64,000 bases of DNA from contig JAPTJF010000014.1 of NCBI GenBank assembly GCA_029339195.1, forward strand, positions 62,001 to 126,000, read 5' to 3'. The DNA comes from Micractinium sp. NFX-FRZ (lineage: Eukaryota; Chlorophyta; Trebouxiophyceae; Chlorellales; Chlorellaceae). This document shows, piece after piece, positions 11,868 through 22,446 of this stretch. How positions within the stretch are numbered: position 1 is the first letter of the stretch; each line of letters opens with the position of its first letter. The translations under genes were made by a program, and so were the position numbers. The notes beneath the pieces are model-generated. The model saw only the letters and a program-made list of their open reading frames with translations, did not search any database and was not told where the DNA came from.

Positions 11868-12248
11868 TGAGCAGCCACTGCACCCGGCCGTCCCCACTAA
11901 ACGACTTCAATCATTAAGTGACTTCAATTCCTTCCAGCACCTCTCGTCCGACCGACAGAGCGGCCGCGACCCCTCCTCTCCGTCGTCTTGCTTCGCCCAG
12001 AACTGTGTGTTCCTCTCTATCATCCTGTTTGTCTTTACAGGATTATTATAAGTATAAAACACAGCCAATTGACTGCTGAACGAGGGCCCTGCCCTGGGCT
12101 GTTTCTGGCTGTCGGTGCGGCACAGTGGCGCACAGCGGGCATGCCGTGCTTGCAGCCTCGCCTCCTTGCATCCTCAAGGCTGAATGCGGCATCGCAGTCA
12201 GTCGACATTGCGCTCACTCTATCACCAAGCGGTTCTGGGCTGCAGGCC
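11868..12248 (+). promoter_or_regulatory. Intergenic with TATA-like element upstream of the WD40 gene
   Basis: Short gap between two plus-strand genes. An AT-rich island tataagtataaaa lies at 12047-12059, about 190 bases before the ATG at 12249. It is unusual in such GC-rich DNA and could be a core promoter. The left part is presumably the 3' UTR of the upstream gene, but no TGTAA is visible there. Confidence 0.4.
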
Positions 12249-15200
12249 ATGGCCGGGCCGCTAGACCGCTGGCTGAGGCGAGCACCGCTGGAGCCGCTTT
12301 CACAACAGCACCAGCAGCAGCAGCAGACTTCTGCAGTTACCGGGGAGTCATCCGATCAGCTACGACCTCAGCAGACGGCTTCGCCAACCCGCTCAAACGA
12401 GCAGCAGCAAGACGAGCAAGAGCGGAAGGCGCCCAGTGGCACCCTGTATGGTTTCCTGAGGCGCAGGGACGGAAGCGACACACAGGATGCAGCAAGCGGC
12501 ATTGAACCGGGCCGCAATCGGCAGAGGAGCCTGGTCGGGTGAGCGGCAGCGGCAAGCCTGTTCCTGCACGTCGCCTGCCTGCCGAGCGTGCCCCCGTCCC
12601 TGCCTTTGAATGCATCACTCCCCATTCAATATAACACTGCCGTGCGATTCTGGGCCGCCTGCCCCCCCACAGGTGCACACTGGACTGGCAGGCGACGGGG
12701 CGGATGGGTGCTGCAGCAGCGGCGGCGCTGCTCCACGTGCACGCCGCCACCCACCGGCAGCTCGCCATACTGGAGTCTCACGCCTGGCAGCGCGCTGTGC
12801 TGGGCGGCGCACCACTGTCGCCGGAAGAGGCAGGCAGCATCCAGTGCGCCCGGTTTGACAGCCAGGGAGAGCTGCTGGTGCTGGGCAGCGAGGAGGGGCT
12901 GCTGACGGTGCACGCCAGCGCAGCGCTGCTGGCCGCCTACGGCGGCAGCGGCGGCGGCCGCGGCGCATCCCTCCCTCTGCCCGCTGCGCAGCAGCCTGTG
13001 GGCACAGCAGACCCGCTGTTGCTTCTGGACACCCACATGCCCAAGCTGCAAGCGGTGGCGTGGAACCCGGCGGATGAGAACGTGGTGGGGGTGGTGTCGG
13101 CAGCTACCCGGCAGCTGCACCTGTACGACCTGCAGCACACGCAGGTGGGTCGAGCACTTGTAGGAATAGGTGGTGTGAAATTAGAGTTTGGGGCTTGAGA
13201 GGGTCTGTGGTGACACACAAGCATACACAAGCACACAGCAGTGAGGGGGGGGTTGGGGGTGGTGTGAGTGGTCGGTTGGGTGAGGGTGAAGGTGATGCAA
13301 TGAAGGGCCTTCTAGTTCTGCCATCTGCCATGACGGTGAGATGTGTGCTGCAGTGCAGCGGTCGCCGCCAGGGATGCCTGCCCAGGCCTGGGCCCCTGGC
13401 TGCCTGCTGCCTGCCGTGTCTGCTGCCTGCCCCTGAGCGCAGCCACAATGCCAGGCTGAGCGGCCCAACAACAACCACCAACCCTTCCACCGCTGCCATG
13501 CCTGCCTGTCTGCCTGCCTGCCTGCCCGCAGGGCCAGCCACGGCAGGTGCTTGTCACGCCTCCACAGTCCTCCTCAGCAGCGGTCTCTGGCAGCACAGCA
13601 GTGGGACTTACAGACCTGGCCTTCTTTGGAGGCAGCGGCGGCAGCAGCGGCGGTGGTGGCGGATGTAGCGGCGGCGCCGGGGGCTATGCAGTGCTCGCCT
13701 CGGGCAACGGCGGCCAGGTGTTTCTGTGGGATACCCGCGCCAAGTCAGCGCCCAGCGCCACGCTGGCGGCCTCCCAGGGTAGCGGCGCGATCTACGCGCT
13801 GCAGCTGGCGCCAGATCAGCAGGTGGTGCTGGCGGGCACGCAGAGCGGGGAGGTGAAGCTGTGGGACTTGAGGTGAGGCGTGGGGGAAGGGGTGAGGGGC
13901 AGGGCTGTGTGGAATAAGATGGTGGTGCAAGGGCTGAGCAGGAGGGCTGAGCAGGAGGGCTGAGGGGCTCACAGCAGGCAGCCATACTGCTGCCAAACCA
14001 CACGCCCTCACGCCCGCCATCCCCCCACCTGCAGGGGCGGCAGCGGCAGCACGCTGCGCTTTGGCGGCACGGTGCACCACCACCCGCTGCTGGCCTCCCT
14101 CAACCTGCGGCACGCCCTCACAGCGGTGCCCGGCCTCACCAGCCAGACCTCCATCCCAGCCAGCGCAGTGCACTCGATGCAGGTGCGGGAGCAGCCCTCT
14201 TGCCTCCTTCCTGGCCCCTGCATCGTGTGTCGAGCTTGCACGCTTCTTTGCAGCAGCTGGGTCACAAAATTGCTGGTTCAGAAAAAGAATGCTGTTGCAG
14301 AAAGCGATTGCAAAGGAAGGTGCTGTGCATGCCAGCGTGTGGCCTGGCATGCGCGTGGTTTGGATGTGCCTCAGTCGCCTCGCGTCCCCACCCCCGGGAC
14401 TGCGGTCCTGCTGCCGTCCCATCTGGCACCCCATCCGCCCTGCCGCCTTCTTCCCTGCCATTTCACTGTGCCATTCTACTCATTACCGTGTCGTTCCTAA
14501 TCTCATGCTCGACCCCGTCCTGCACGTGTTTATGTGTCATACACAATTGCACACTGGGTCATCCTCAACGTCATGCACACCCCCTCGTGCTCACCCCCTC
14601 ATGCTCCCTCACAGCTGGACCCCTGCGACCCCCGGCGCCTCGCTTTCCACCTCGGCTGCGGCTGGTCCGGCGTGCTGCACCTGCACACCAGCTGCATCAC
14701 GCACCTGCACGCCCCCGCCCACGCCTTTTATGCGGAGGAGGCCCCCGGAGGGGGCGGGGCAGACGAGGGGGCGGCCACCGCCAGCGTGGCGCAGATGCTG
14801 CTGTGGGCCTCCACCGCCGCGCCAGGTGTGTGAATGTGACAAGAGAGGATGGCCGCTTTGGGGTAACAGGGTGCTCGGGGCTGGCCTCTCCTGTGCTATC
14901 TGTTGAGATGCTAGCCTGCGGTGCCATTCTACGCAGCCACATGCCCACACTCCGACTGCCTCTTGCAGTTCAAGCTGCAGAATAGACCCATGCATTGTGG
15001 CCTGGCTTGCCCCGCGCATCCGCTCCTCTGCTCATCAAACCCTCCCTCCGCCTGCCGCCGCGCCTCCCCCTGCCTGCAGCCCTGCACCGCCGTGCCACCT
15101 GGACTCACGACGGCCGCCGCTACTGCGTCCCTTCCCGCCGCGACGACAGCCTGCTGCTCCTCGACTTCTCTCCCTCACCAGAGGCGGGCTGCTATGCCCT

Positions 15201-15438
15201 CAGAGAAGAAGATGAGGAGGCACTGCCTCAGCCACAGTTGCTGGGCCTGGGAGGCAGCAGCCTGGGCGATTTCAGCAGCGCCGCCACCAGCAGTAGCAGC
15301 GGGCGGCAGCGGGCGGTGCCGCCCGCGGTGCATGTGCCGCTCAGCCAGGCCGCAGTGTGTGCTGCCGCGCACCCTGCGGCCGATCTGCTGGTGGCCGGCA
15401 GCATGAGCAGCTGCCTGTCGGTTGTGGGGATGGGTTGA
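12249..15438 (+). CDS. WD40-repeat beta-propeller protein
   Basis: Six exons (12249-12538, 12673-13144, 13532-13872, 14035-14182, 14615-14825, 15080-15438) join in phase to 606 residues. The N-terminus is MAGPLDRWLRRAPLEPLSQQ followed by a Gln-rich disordered stretch and LYGFLRRRDGS. Propeller blades follow: LVLGSEEGLLTVH, LQAVAWNPADENVVGVV with LHLYDLQHTQ, VLASGNGGQVFLWDTR, VVLAGTQSGEVKLWDLR, then LAFHLGCGWSGVLHLH, and a last blade ending DLLVAGSMSSCLSVVG. Several blades end in WD or YD dipeptides as in transducin-type repeats. Gly/Ser-rich loops interrupt blades. Inference: a scaffold for a protein complex. The sequence does not show which, and no catalytic domain is attached. Start chosen as the first in-frame ATG after the TATA-like island. 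Confidence 0.82.
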
Positions 15439-16050
15439 GCTCACCCTGTCGGGGTCTCATGTTGTGAGGGCCCGGCACTCGGCCTCGCCCATCCCAGCTG
15501 GCACCCCGCTGCATCCCTCACCAGAGCACACGCCCTGAAGCCACTGCATTGACTGGCTCCTGCCAAACTTGCCCCCCTGTGACCCCAACCTGCATTTTTA
15601 CGACCTTCCCTCAGCATCCATCATCGCATTCCTTACAACTCACTCACCCTTCATGTTCTACTTGTGCTACATCGCCGCATAACTGACCTCTAACCTTCAA
15701 TTTAAGCAAAGTGCAATCCCGAAACGATGGGAAGCGACAGTCTGAGCGGCCCCTGCCCTTCAGCAGCGGTTTTAGCAAGATCAGCACAAAGAGCTGAAAA
15801 TGAAGGCGTCCCTTTGGTATTTGACCGCTGCTGAACTGGACCTGTAGTTCGAGCCTGATCCGGCCTCGTGGGACACAGACACGTCACACAGGAGCTGCGG
15901 AGCAGGGTGTATTGCAAGGGTTCTTTGGGAGCACGCCAGCCACCAAGGGAACATGTGCCACATGACAGGGCATGTTTTACAATCGTCATAAGTCCGCGCC
16001 TACTACAAGGTAGAGAAGGGAAGGAACGCTGGTACCCTTTCCAATCAGCC
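15439..16050. other. Convergent intergenic region (3' UTRs)
   Basis: Lies between the 3' ends of the WD40 gene (+) and the MINDY gene (-). No reading frame is supported. It is less GC-rich than its surroundings, as expected for 3' UTR, and contains the MINDY TGTAA signal. Confidence 0.55.
15977..15981 (-). terminator. TGTAA poly(A) signal for the MINDY gene
   Basis: ttaca on the plus strand reads TGTAA on the minus strand, 70 bases past the stop codon at 16051. TGTAA is the standard green-algal polyadenylation signal. Confidence 0.6.
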
Positions 16051-19000
16051 TCACATCATGCAGCACGAGTCGGTGGAGCTCTTCTTCTTCTCTTTCCGGC
16101 GCGCCCCGGCGCCGCCACCGCTGCTGCTGCTCCCCGACGACGGGCGCCGCTGGCTTGGCAACACTTGCTGCTGCTGCTGCCGCTGCTGCTGCTGCTGCTC
16201 CTGCTGCTGCTGCTGCTGCTGCCGTGCCTGCTGCTGGCGCCGCCGCTCCTGCTCCTGCTGCACCCGGTCCTCCTCCTCCGCCTGCAGCTGCATCGCCAGC
16301 GCCAAGTCGGCATCGTGCGTGTCGCCCCCTGCAGCACACAAATGTGATTTACTTACTCCCGCGGGTCAATAGGCAAAGGCACACTTGGGTACGTGAGCAT
16401 ACAACCTTCCAGTGAGCATGCCTGTCGCCACCTGCAGCAATCAAATACACAATGCAAACAGGACGCAACCAGGCAAATGAGCTGGCCTTCCAGTGCGGCA
16501 CGCAGTGTGCAGGAGACATGCAAGCACTTGGGCTGTCGGCACATTGCGAAGGCAGCGTACGCTGCTGCATGTTGAGCAGCAGGCAGGCAGGCTGCATCAA
16601 CATCACAGCTGCCATTCCTGCTCCCCACACAAGACGGCCCGCTTGCAGCCGTGTGCCCAACCCTAGAGCTCACCTGCCGCTGCCGCCGCCGCTGCGGCCG
16701 CTGCCCAGTCAGCGTCCTGGGCTGCCACCTGGCGGGCCGCGGCATCCTCGTGAGATGCATGCATCTGGAAGGGCCGGAAGTCCCCCCCAACCAGGGCGGT
16801 GTCACCATCCACAGAGATGAGGTGCTCCCACACCACGTCTGCAGGGCAGTTGCAGGGGGGTGGGGGTAAGGGGCAGGCAAGCGCATCTTGTGGAGAAGGC
16901 TCCAATGACTCTGCAGGGAAGGGATGCAAAGGAGATGAGTGCTCCCACACCAGGGCTGCAAGGGAGGGGGTGTCAAGCAGCCAGGGAAGGCAGGCAGCCC
17001 ATGTGCCAGGCACTGACCCTCACATGCAGCGCTCTGGGCTCAATGCATGCACACCGCTCCTCTGCACCCCCACCCCCACCCGACCCTCTCTCCCTCTCCC
17101 CCTCTCTCTCTCTGCACTGGCCGCTCTCCTCTGCACTGCCCTCTTCGTGCGGCCCCTGCGCCGCCCTCCCTGCACGCCTCCCTCTGTGCAGGCCTTCAGG
17201 TGTACACCGCCCTCCCCCTGCACCGCTCCCACGGTACCGCCCCCTCCGTACCGCTCTCGTACTGGAACCCCTCGTCAGTGGCCAGGATGTACAGCTGGCC
17301 CCCCGGGCCCTTGAACACCGTGTTGAAGTGGTTGTTCCTGCACGGGCGGGCGCGGGGGAGCAGGGAGGAGGGGGAGGGGGGGCAGATGGGCGAGATGAGG
17401 GAAGGGGCGGTGAGCATGAAGAGGTCGAGGGCGAGCGCCGGTTGCACGGCACGCGCTCGCTGCTCTGCACACAAGAAGCATGGCCAAATCAAACACGCCA
17501 GTGCCCGCCTGAAGGAGACGACCGGCTGCACACCGCCCCCCTCACTGCCCCTGGAGCGCCTCCAGCAGCACAGCTTCAATTTAGCTGCTACCTCTCGGCC
17601 GCGTATACCCAACAGATCAGCAACCTGAAGCTCAGCGCGCACTCGCGCAAGTCTGAAACCGAAAGCACACGCGTGCCCGCCCACACCCACACCCACGACA
17701 CGCAAAGCACCCACCTGAAGAAGACTGCCAGCTGGTTGGGGCGCAGCCCCTCCTGCAGCGCCACCAGGCCGTGCACCGTCAGCTGGCTGGGGCTGCCCTC
17801 CAGAAACTGCTGCACCAGCAGCGCGTCACGCACCGCCGCCTCGCCCGGCGAGCTGGCGCCGCTGCCAGGGGCGGCGCCGGCGGGTGCTGCGGCTGCAGGT
17901 GTTGCAGCAGCGGGTGCAGCACCAGCAGCCGCTGCCACGCCGCCGTGGGTGGATGCCTCGGGAGCCATAGAAGCACAGGAGGGGTGCGGGGTGGCTGGGG
18001 CGCTGCGTGCCACTGCGCCCGCACCGGCGCCACCGCTGCCTGCGCCCGCCAGCTGCTGCCCAGCACCTCCACTGCTGCTGGGGCTGAGGCTGTCGAAAGG
18101 GGAGGGCGGCGGGCGCGGCTGGCGCGGCACCAGGTGCACACGCACGGGCCCCTCGTGCCCTGCTGCCGCCACTGCTGCCTCATCCAACACCTCTAGGCTT
18201 AGCTCACATGCCTGCCAGTCTGCCGACGAAAGTGGTGTGGCTGAGGGGCTAAACTGGGAGTCCAGCAGGGCTGCTGGGGCGACCGCCGCCTGTGCCTCTG
18301 CTGCCTCCGCCATCGCCGCTGCCGCCGCAGCTGCAGCGGTGGCGCCGCTGCCTGTCGCCGTCGCTGCCGCCACGAGGTCAGAAGTGCTGTTGCTGCCGCT
18401 GCCCAAGCGGGGGCGCAGCGCTGAAGTGGCCTCCTCGCCGCCCTCCTCCTGTGCGCCGCCGGCCGCGCCGCCGGCCACTGCGCCGCTTCCCTGGAGCGCC
18501 GCCTGCCCCGGGCTCATGCTGGCGTTGGGGGTGCCCGTGAAAGCATCCTGCAAGGGCGTGGCAGGAGGCGGGCGGGTCGTGAGGGAGGCCAGGCGGAGGC
18601 GGATGTGCAGCATGGCGGAGGCGGCAACGCTTGAGAGCAGGGCACTGAGAAAGGGCTTGCCAATGCGGAACTGCAGGAGTCCCCCAGCTAGCGGCCGGAG
18701 CAGGGCAGGCAAGAGCGCCAGCAACAAACCCCTGCACGCCTCCCAAGCCACAGGGGTGCCGCTTCCTGCACCAAGGACCGCCCCTGCTGTGAGCGCTGCC
18801 CCGCCGCGGTGCTCACCGCGTGCCACGCCCTGCCACCGCCACCGCCACCCCAGCCTGCTCACCGAAACCAGGTCTGTGAGCATGCGATTCACCATGCTGT
18901 GCATGCTGTCTGACGTCTGCATGCTGTGCAGGCTGGAGGGCGCACGCGGCGTCTCCCCCAGGCTGTGCCCCGCTGAAGGGTCCAACCCCGACTTGGCAGA

Positions 19001-21444
19001 TGCCGGCTCGCTGTCCCCCTCCCTCTCCCCCTGACCTCCACCTGCTTCCGGAGGCACTGCCAGGCACAGGCTGTGCTGCAGCGCAGCCGACAGCGCCTCC
19101 GCATCAATGTACTGCCCCCGCTGCTGCGCGCCGCCCGGCTGGCTTGCTGCCGCTGCCGCCGCCGCACCGGCGTCCTCTGCGATGGCCGGCAGGGGCCCTG
19201 CACCGCAGGCAGGCGGGGCGAGCCCATCCCCGCCGCCGCCCAGCGCTGCCCCGCTTAGCTGGTGGCTGCGGAAGGAGCCAGATGGCGTGAGCTGGCGTGG
19301 GGTGGCAGAGCTGCCCAGGGCTGTCACCAACTGAACGATGAGCTCGTTGTAAGACTTGGAGCCCACGGCACGGGCGGTGCCCTCGTCCTGCTGGGAGGAC
19401 AGGCAGGGTAGCGAGCATGCCGGCATGAGGTTGGCTTGGGGAAGGGTGAGGGCTCCACCTGCTCCCCCCGGGGCAAGCAGGAGGGTGGGCGCGCAGGTAG
19501 GCTGCCAGGCAGGCAAGGGCAGGCCTGCGAGCTGCCCACACATGGCGCCTCCCAGACCTCGACGTGAACAGGCCCCCTTGCGCCCGTTACGAAGCGCCTT
19601 GCTGCAGTCCAACCCCAAGCGCCCCCGCACCTGGGGGTCCACCAGCCAGCCGTGCACGAGCGGAATGTCCAGCAGGTCAAACACCGCCTGGGGGCAGGGG
19701 AGCAGGAGAGGTTGGAGGCAAGCAGGAAGAGGCAGGGACGTGCTTGCAGGTCAAGACACAGCCTGGGGGCAGGGGAGCAAAGAGAGACAGTGTGGACACC
19801 TACTGCAGCAAGCAAGCTGCGGCAGGGGATGTTGCTCACAGACCAAACACAGCCTGGGGGCAGGGAAGCAAGGTAGGATGGGGACACATCCTGTAGATAG
19901 CAAGCAAGCTGGGGCCCGCCCCCAGCCACCCCCGCCCCCGCCCCTACCCCCACCCAACCACAGTGCCTGAGTGTTGCCACAACCATCGCTTTCACAGCAG
20001 CTCACAGAAACCACCGCCCCACGCCATTTTCTGGCCGTCACCCCCGCCGCACCGAATGCCCCAGTGCGTGCTCACCGTCTCCTGTGTGTACTCAAACCCG
20101 TCAATGGCGTGGAACCTCAAGTTGACGTCAATGCCCGTGGTCAGCTTGGGCAGCAGGCCAATCGCGTCGCCCAGGTTGTGCGCCAGGCTGGCGCGCTGCT
20201 CCTCGCTCAGCGTGCCAGCCTGGCCGCCCTCCAGGCTGGCGCTGTTGCAGTCCAGCAGGCGCTCCGCCACCATTTGGACCAGGCGCTCCTGCACACAAAG
20301 GGGAAAAGCCGGAAAGGTAAGAGCTCAGAACAGAGGTATACAGGAGAGTTTCATGGAGGGGGTGTCGCAGGTATAGAGAGGGGGAGTTAAGGAGGCAGGT
20401 ATAAAGAGGGGGAGCTAAGGAGGGGTTGCTACCGTCCAGCGCCCGTTCAGCCACCATCTGCACCAGGCAGTCCTGCAGCAGTACAACGACAAACACCACA
20501 CGCACGGTTGCGGCAAGAGAGGGGGCCGGGGGTGGGGTGCGGCGCCCCGCCAGTCAGCAGGTGCACCAGGGTGGCGGGCGCTCGCCCAACACCTGGGCCA
20601 GGCAGGTTCTGCGGCTCATACCATATATTTCAGATTGTTTCCTATTGCAACAAATTGGAAGGGCCAGAGATGTGTGTGTGGGGGGGGGGGAGGGCCATCA
20701 TGCGGGAGCCCAGCAGGCACTGGTCAAAAGCGGGCGCTCAGCCGCCAACAAGATCGACGGTTTCAGATGAAAGCGTGCGGGAAGAGAGATGGCAGCGGTG
20801 GCCATGGGATGGGTTGGGGCAGATGCTAGAGGGTAGGACAGAGCTTCGCTGGAGGGGTGGGCAGCAGGGACCGCATACGCAGCAGCAGCAGCAACGAAGA
20901 AAGGAGCCTGGCGTGGAAGCTCTAGGACCAGTAACTGCGGGGCAGCTTGAAATTACGGGTGGTCGCCGCTTGAATGTGGGGCGCAGACATGCGCATGTGC
21001 CATCGCATGCACGAGTGCAGCACGCGCGCACCACCACAGCCAGTGCGAGCACCCACAACAGCTGAGGTGCATGTCTGCAGTGCCGGTGCAGCACCCACCT
21101 GCGACACCTCGCCCACGCCACCCGGAAGCTGCAGCTGGTTGCGCAGCAGCAGCACGTTGGCAATGGCCAGCAGCGGGCAGGGCCCGTTGACGTCCTACAC
21201 CACAGCAGAGCAGGGGGAGCGGAGGATGGGCGCCATTGGGGCGGTGGGTGCCGGCAGCTGGAGCCGGCCGGTGCAGGGGCGTGGAACAGTCTTCCAAGCG
21301 GCATGGCGCTCGCCCCGCAGCCAGGCACAGCATGCTAGGGAAGAGCTCCCCCCCACTGCCACCTACCTGCAGCATGATGGGGACGCGCCTCCCAAGGAAG
21401 CTGACCGTCTTGACTTTATATGCCGCTGGCTCCGCCCCCGCCAT
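16051..21444 (-). CDS. MINDY/FAM63-family deubiquitinase
   Basis: MINDY enzymes trim K48-linked ubiquitin chains. Nine exons (21444-21367, 21194-21099, 20288-20076, 19687-19631, 19387-18863, 18547-17715, 17337-17252, 16838-16674, 16328-16051) close in phase to 776 residues. Order: YKVKTVSFLGRRVPIMLQ; NGPCPLLAIANVLLLRNQ with the catalytic Cys in GPCPLL; FDLLDIPLVHGWLVDPQ; GSKSYNELIVQLVTALG; then a Ser/Ala/Gly-rich insert of about 390 residues; QQFLEGSPSQLTVHGL; NQLAVFFRNNHFNTVFKG with the catalytic His; LYILATDEGF; and VVWEHLISVDGDT. The tail holds DADLALAMQLQAEEEDRVQQ (a ubiquitin-interacting-type helix), a long polyGln run, a basic patch and a C-terminal CCMM, which fits a CaaX prenylation box. 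The huge insert splits the catalytic domain, where animal members have a short loop. Introns hold decayed copies of exon edges. ORFs on the opposite strand are shadows. Confidence 0.92.
16155..16260 (-). repeat. CAG-type trinucleotide tract encoding polyGln
   Basis: CTG/CTC run on the plus strand, read as CAG/GAG codons in the last MINDY exon. It encodes a Gln-rich helix between the ubiquitin-interacting-type motif and the C-terminal basic patch. Confidence 0.85.
16815..16966. repeat. Duplicated acceptor junction (MINDY exon 8)
   Basis: The start of the exon at 16838 (gatgaggtgctcccacacca on the plus strand, about 16817-16836) recurs, decayed, at about 16933-16960 in the upstream intron, including a TGCAG-like acceptor. 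Confidence 0.8.
19671..19875. repeat. Triplicated acceptor junction (MINDY exon 4)
   Basis: caccgcctgggggcagggga at the true junction (19683-19702) recurs as cacagcctgggggcagggga near 19757 and, less perfectly, near 19847. Each copy includes the AG acceptor and a few exon bases. Confidence 0.88.
20242..20482. repeat. Duplicated exon fragment (MINDY exon 3)
   Basis: The first 50 or so bases of the exon at 20288 have a diverged copy at about 20424-20480 in the upstream intron. The true exon reads ERLVQMVAERLLD; the copy reads DCLVQMVAERALD and keeps an upstream AG. A short gagggggag..aaggagg repeat lies between them. Confidence 0.85.
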
Positions 21445-22446
21445 GGTGCCGCCCACTGCCCGCTTCCCTATCGAAGCTTTCGTCCAGCCTGCGCCGCGCT
21501 GCGCCAGATGCCTGAGTTCCGGCCTTTGGTGGGTCCACAGGCTGCCACACAAAGTTGCCGCGTGCTGCCGATGCCGATCAGTTTTAGGGCTCCTGTGCCC
21601 AACCCCTGCCCGTCGCTCGCCGTGGCCTGTGGGCGAGCTGAAAAGGTAGGCAGAGAGCCACAGAGGCTCGTCAAGCTGTCGGCCTTGGTGCGCGAGTCGC
21701 GACAAATACAAGCGGCAGCAACAAATACAAGCGCAGCGGAGAGAACGCCAGCATGTGCTCAATGAAGGCGGCGCTGTCCAACAGCACCTGGCATCCTGCC
21801 AGCTGCCCCGCACGCCGACATGGCGCGCCAGGCAAGCGGCAATTTGCAGCGGTACTCGGTAGCCCTCTGTGGGTGTCCCAGCGCTGCTCATACGTGCTGA
21901 AAGTTTTACAGCCATGCGGGGGTGCTGGGATTTTGTGCAAGGGTAGAGAAGGGGAAGACAGAAGGTAGGCAGGCACGTGATGTTTGTGAGGGGCGCGGGC
22001 AGACGGGCGCGGCCAGACAACGGCTGGACACTCGTCCGAGTGGCACACCACTCATGAGGCAACACACCGGCGGGTGTGCCCAAGGGAACTGACAGAGAAT
22101 GGAGCCACTCCGATAAATCAAGACAAGACATGGTGGTGACACGGGTGCGGCAAACTGATTCTGAAGTGCAGGTGCAGCAGCGGGTGTCAGGCCACAAGCC
22201 AAGGTGCGCTGCAGGGATGCACGCAAAGACATGCCAAGGACAAGAGGGAGATAGATAGAAGGGGGACTGGAGGAAGGCTGATTGACAACGTGAGGCGTGG
22301 GGGAGGGAAAGAACGTGTTGGTTTTGATGCAATCAATAAGAAAGTTGGCAAAGGGAAGACAGGTGGAGCACGTGGAGCAGCAAGGGTCTTGTTGAGGGTC
22401 TTGTTCTCATGGGTTGTGTGTGCGCATGCGTTCCCCGCCCACCTGC
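21445..22446. other. Intergenic between MINDY and SH2 genes
   Basis: Contains the 5' flank of MINDY (starts 21444, minus) and the 3' flank of the SH2 gene. No exon could be tied to either. A minus-strand TGTAA (ttaca at 21906-21910) may serve the SH2 gene but is over 500 bases from its stop. Confidence 0.4.

Noticed and set aside
16155..16260. CTG-repeat run considered as a non-coding satellite
   Set aside because: It lies inside the last MINDY exon and is translated as polyGln with the frame preserved on both sides.
16860..19034. 724-codon open frame on the plus strand
   Set aside because: It lies antisense to MINDY exons and introns, is built of Pro/Ala/Arg low-complexity residues, and has no family motifs. 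It is a GC-rich shadow frame.
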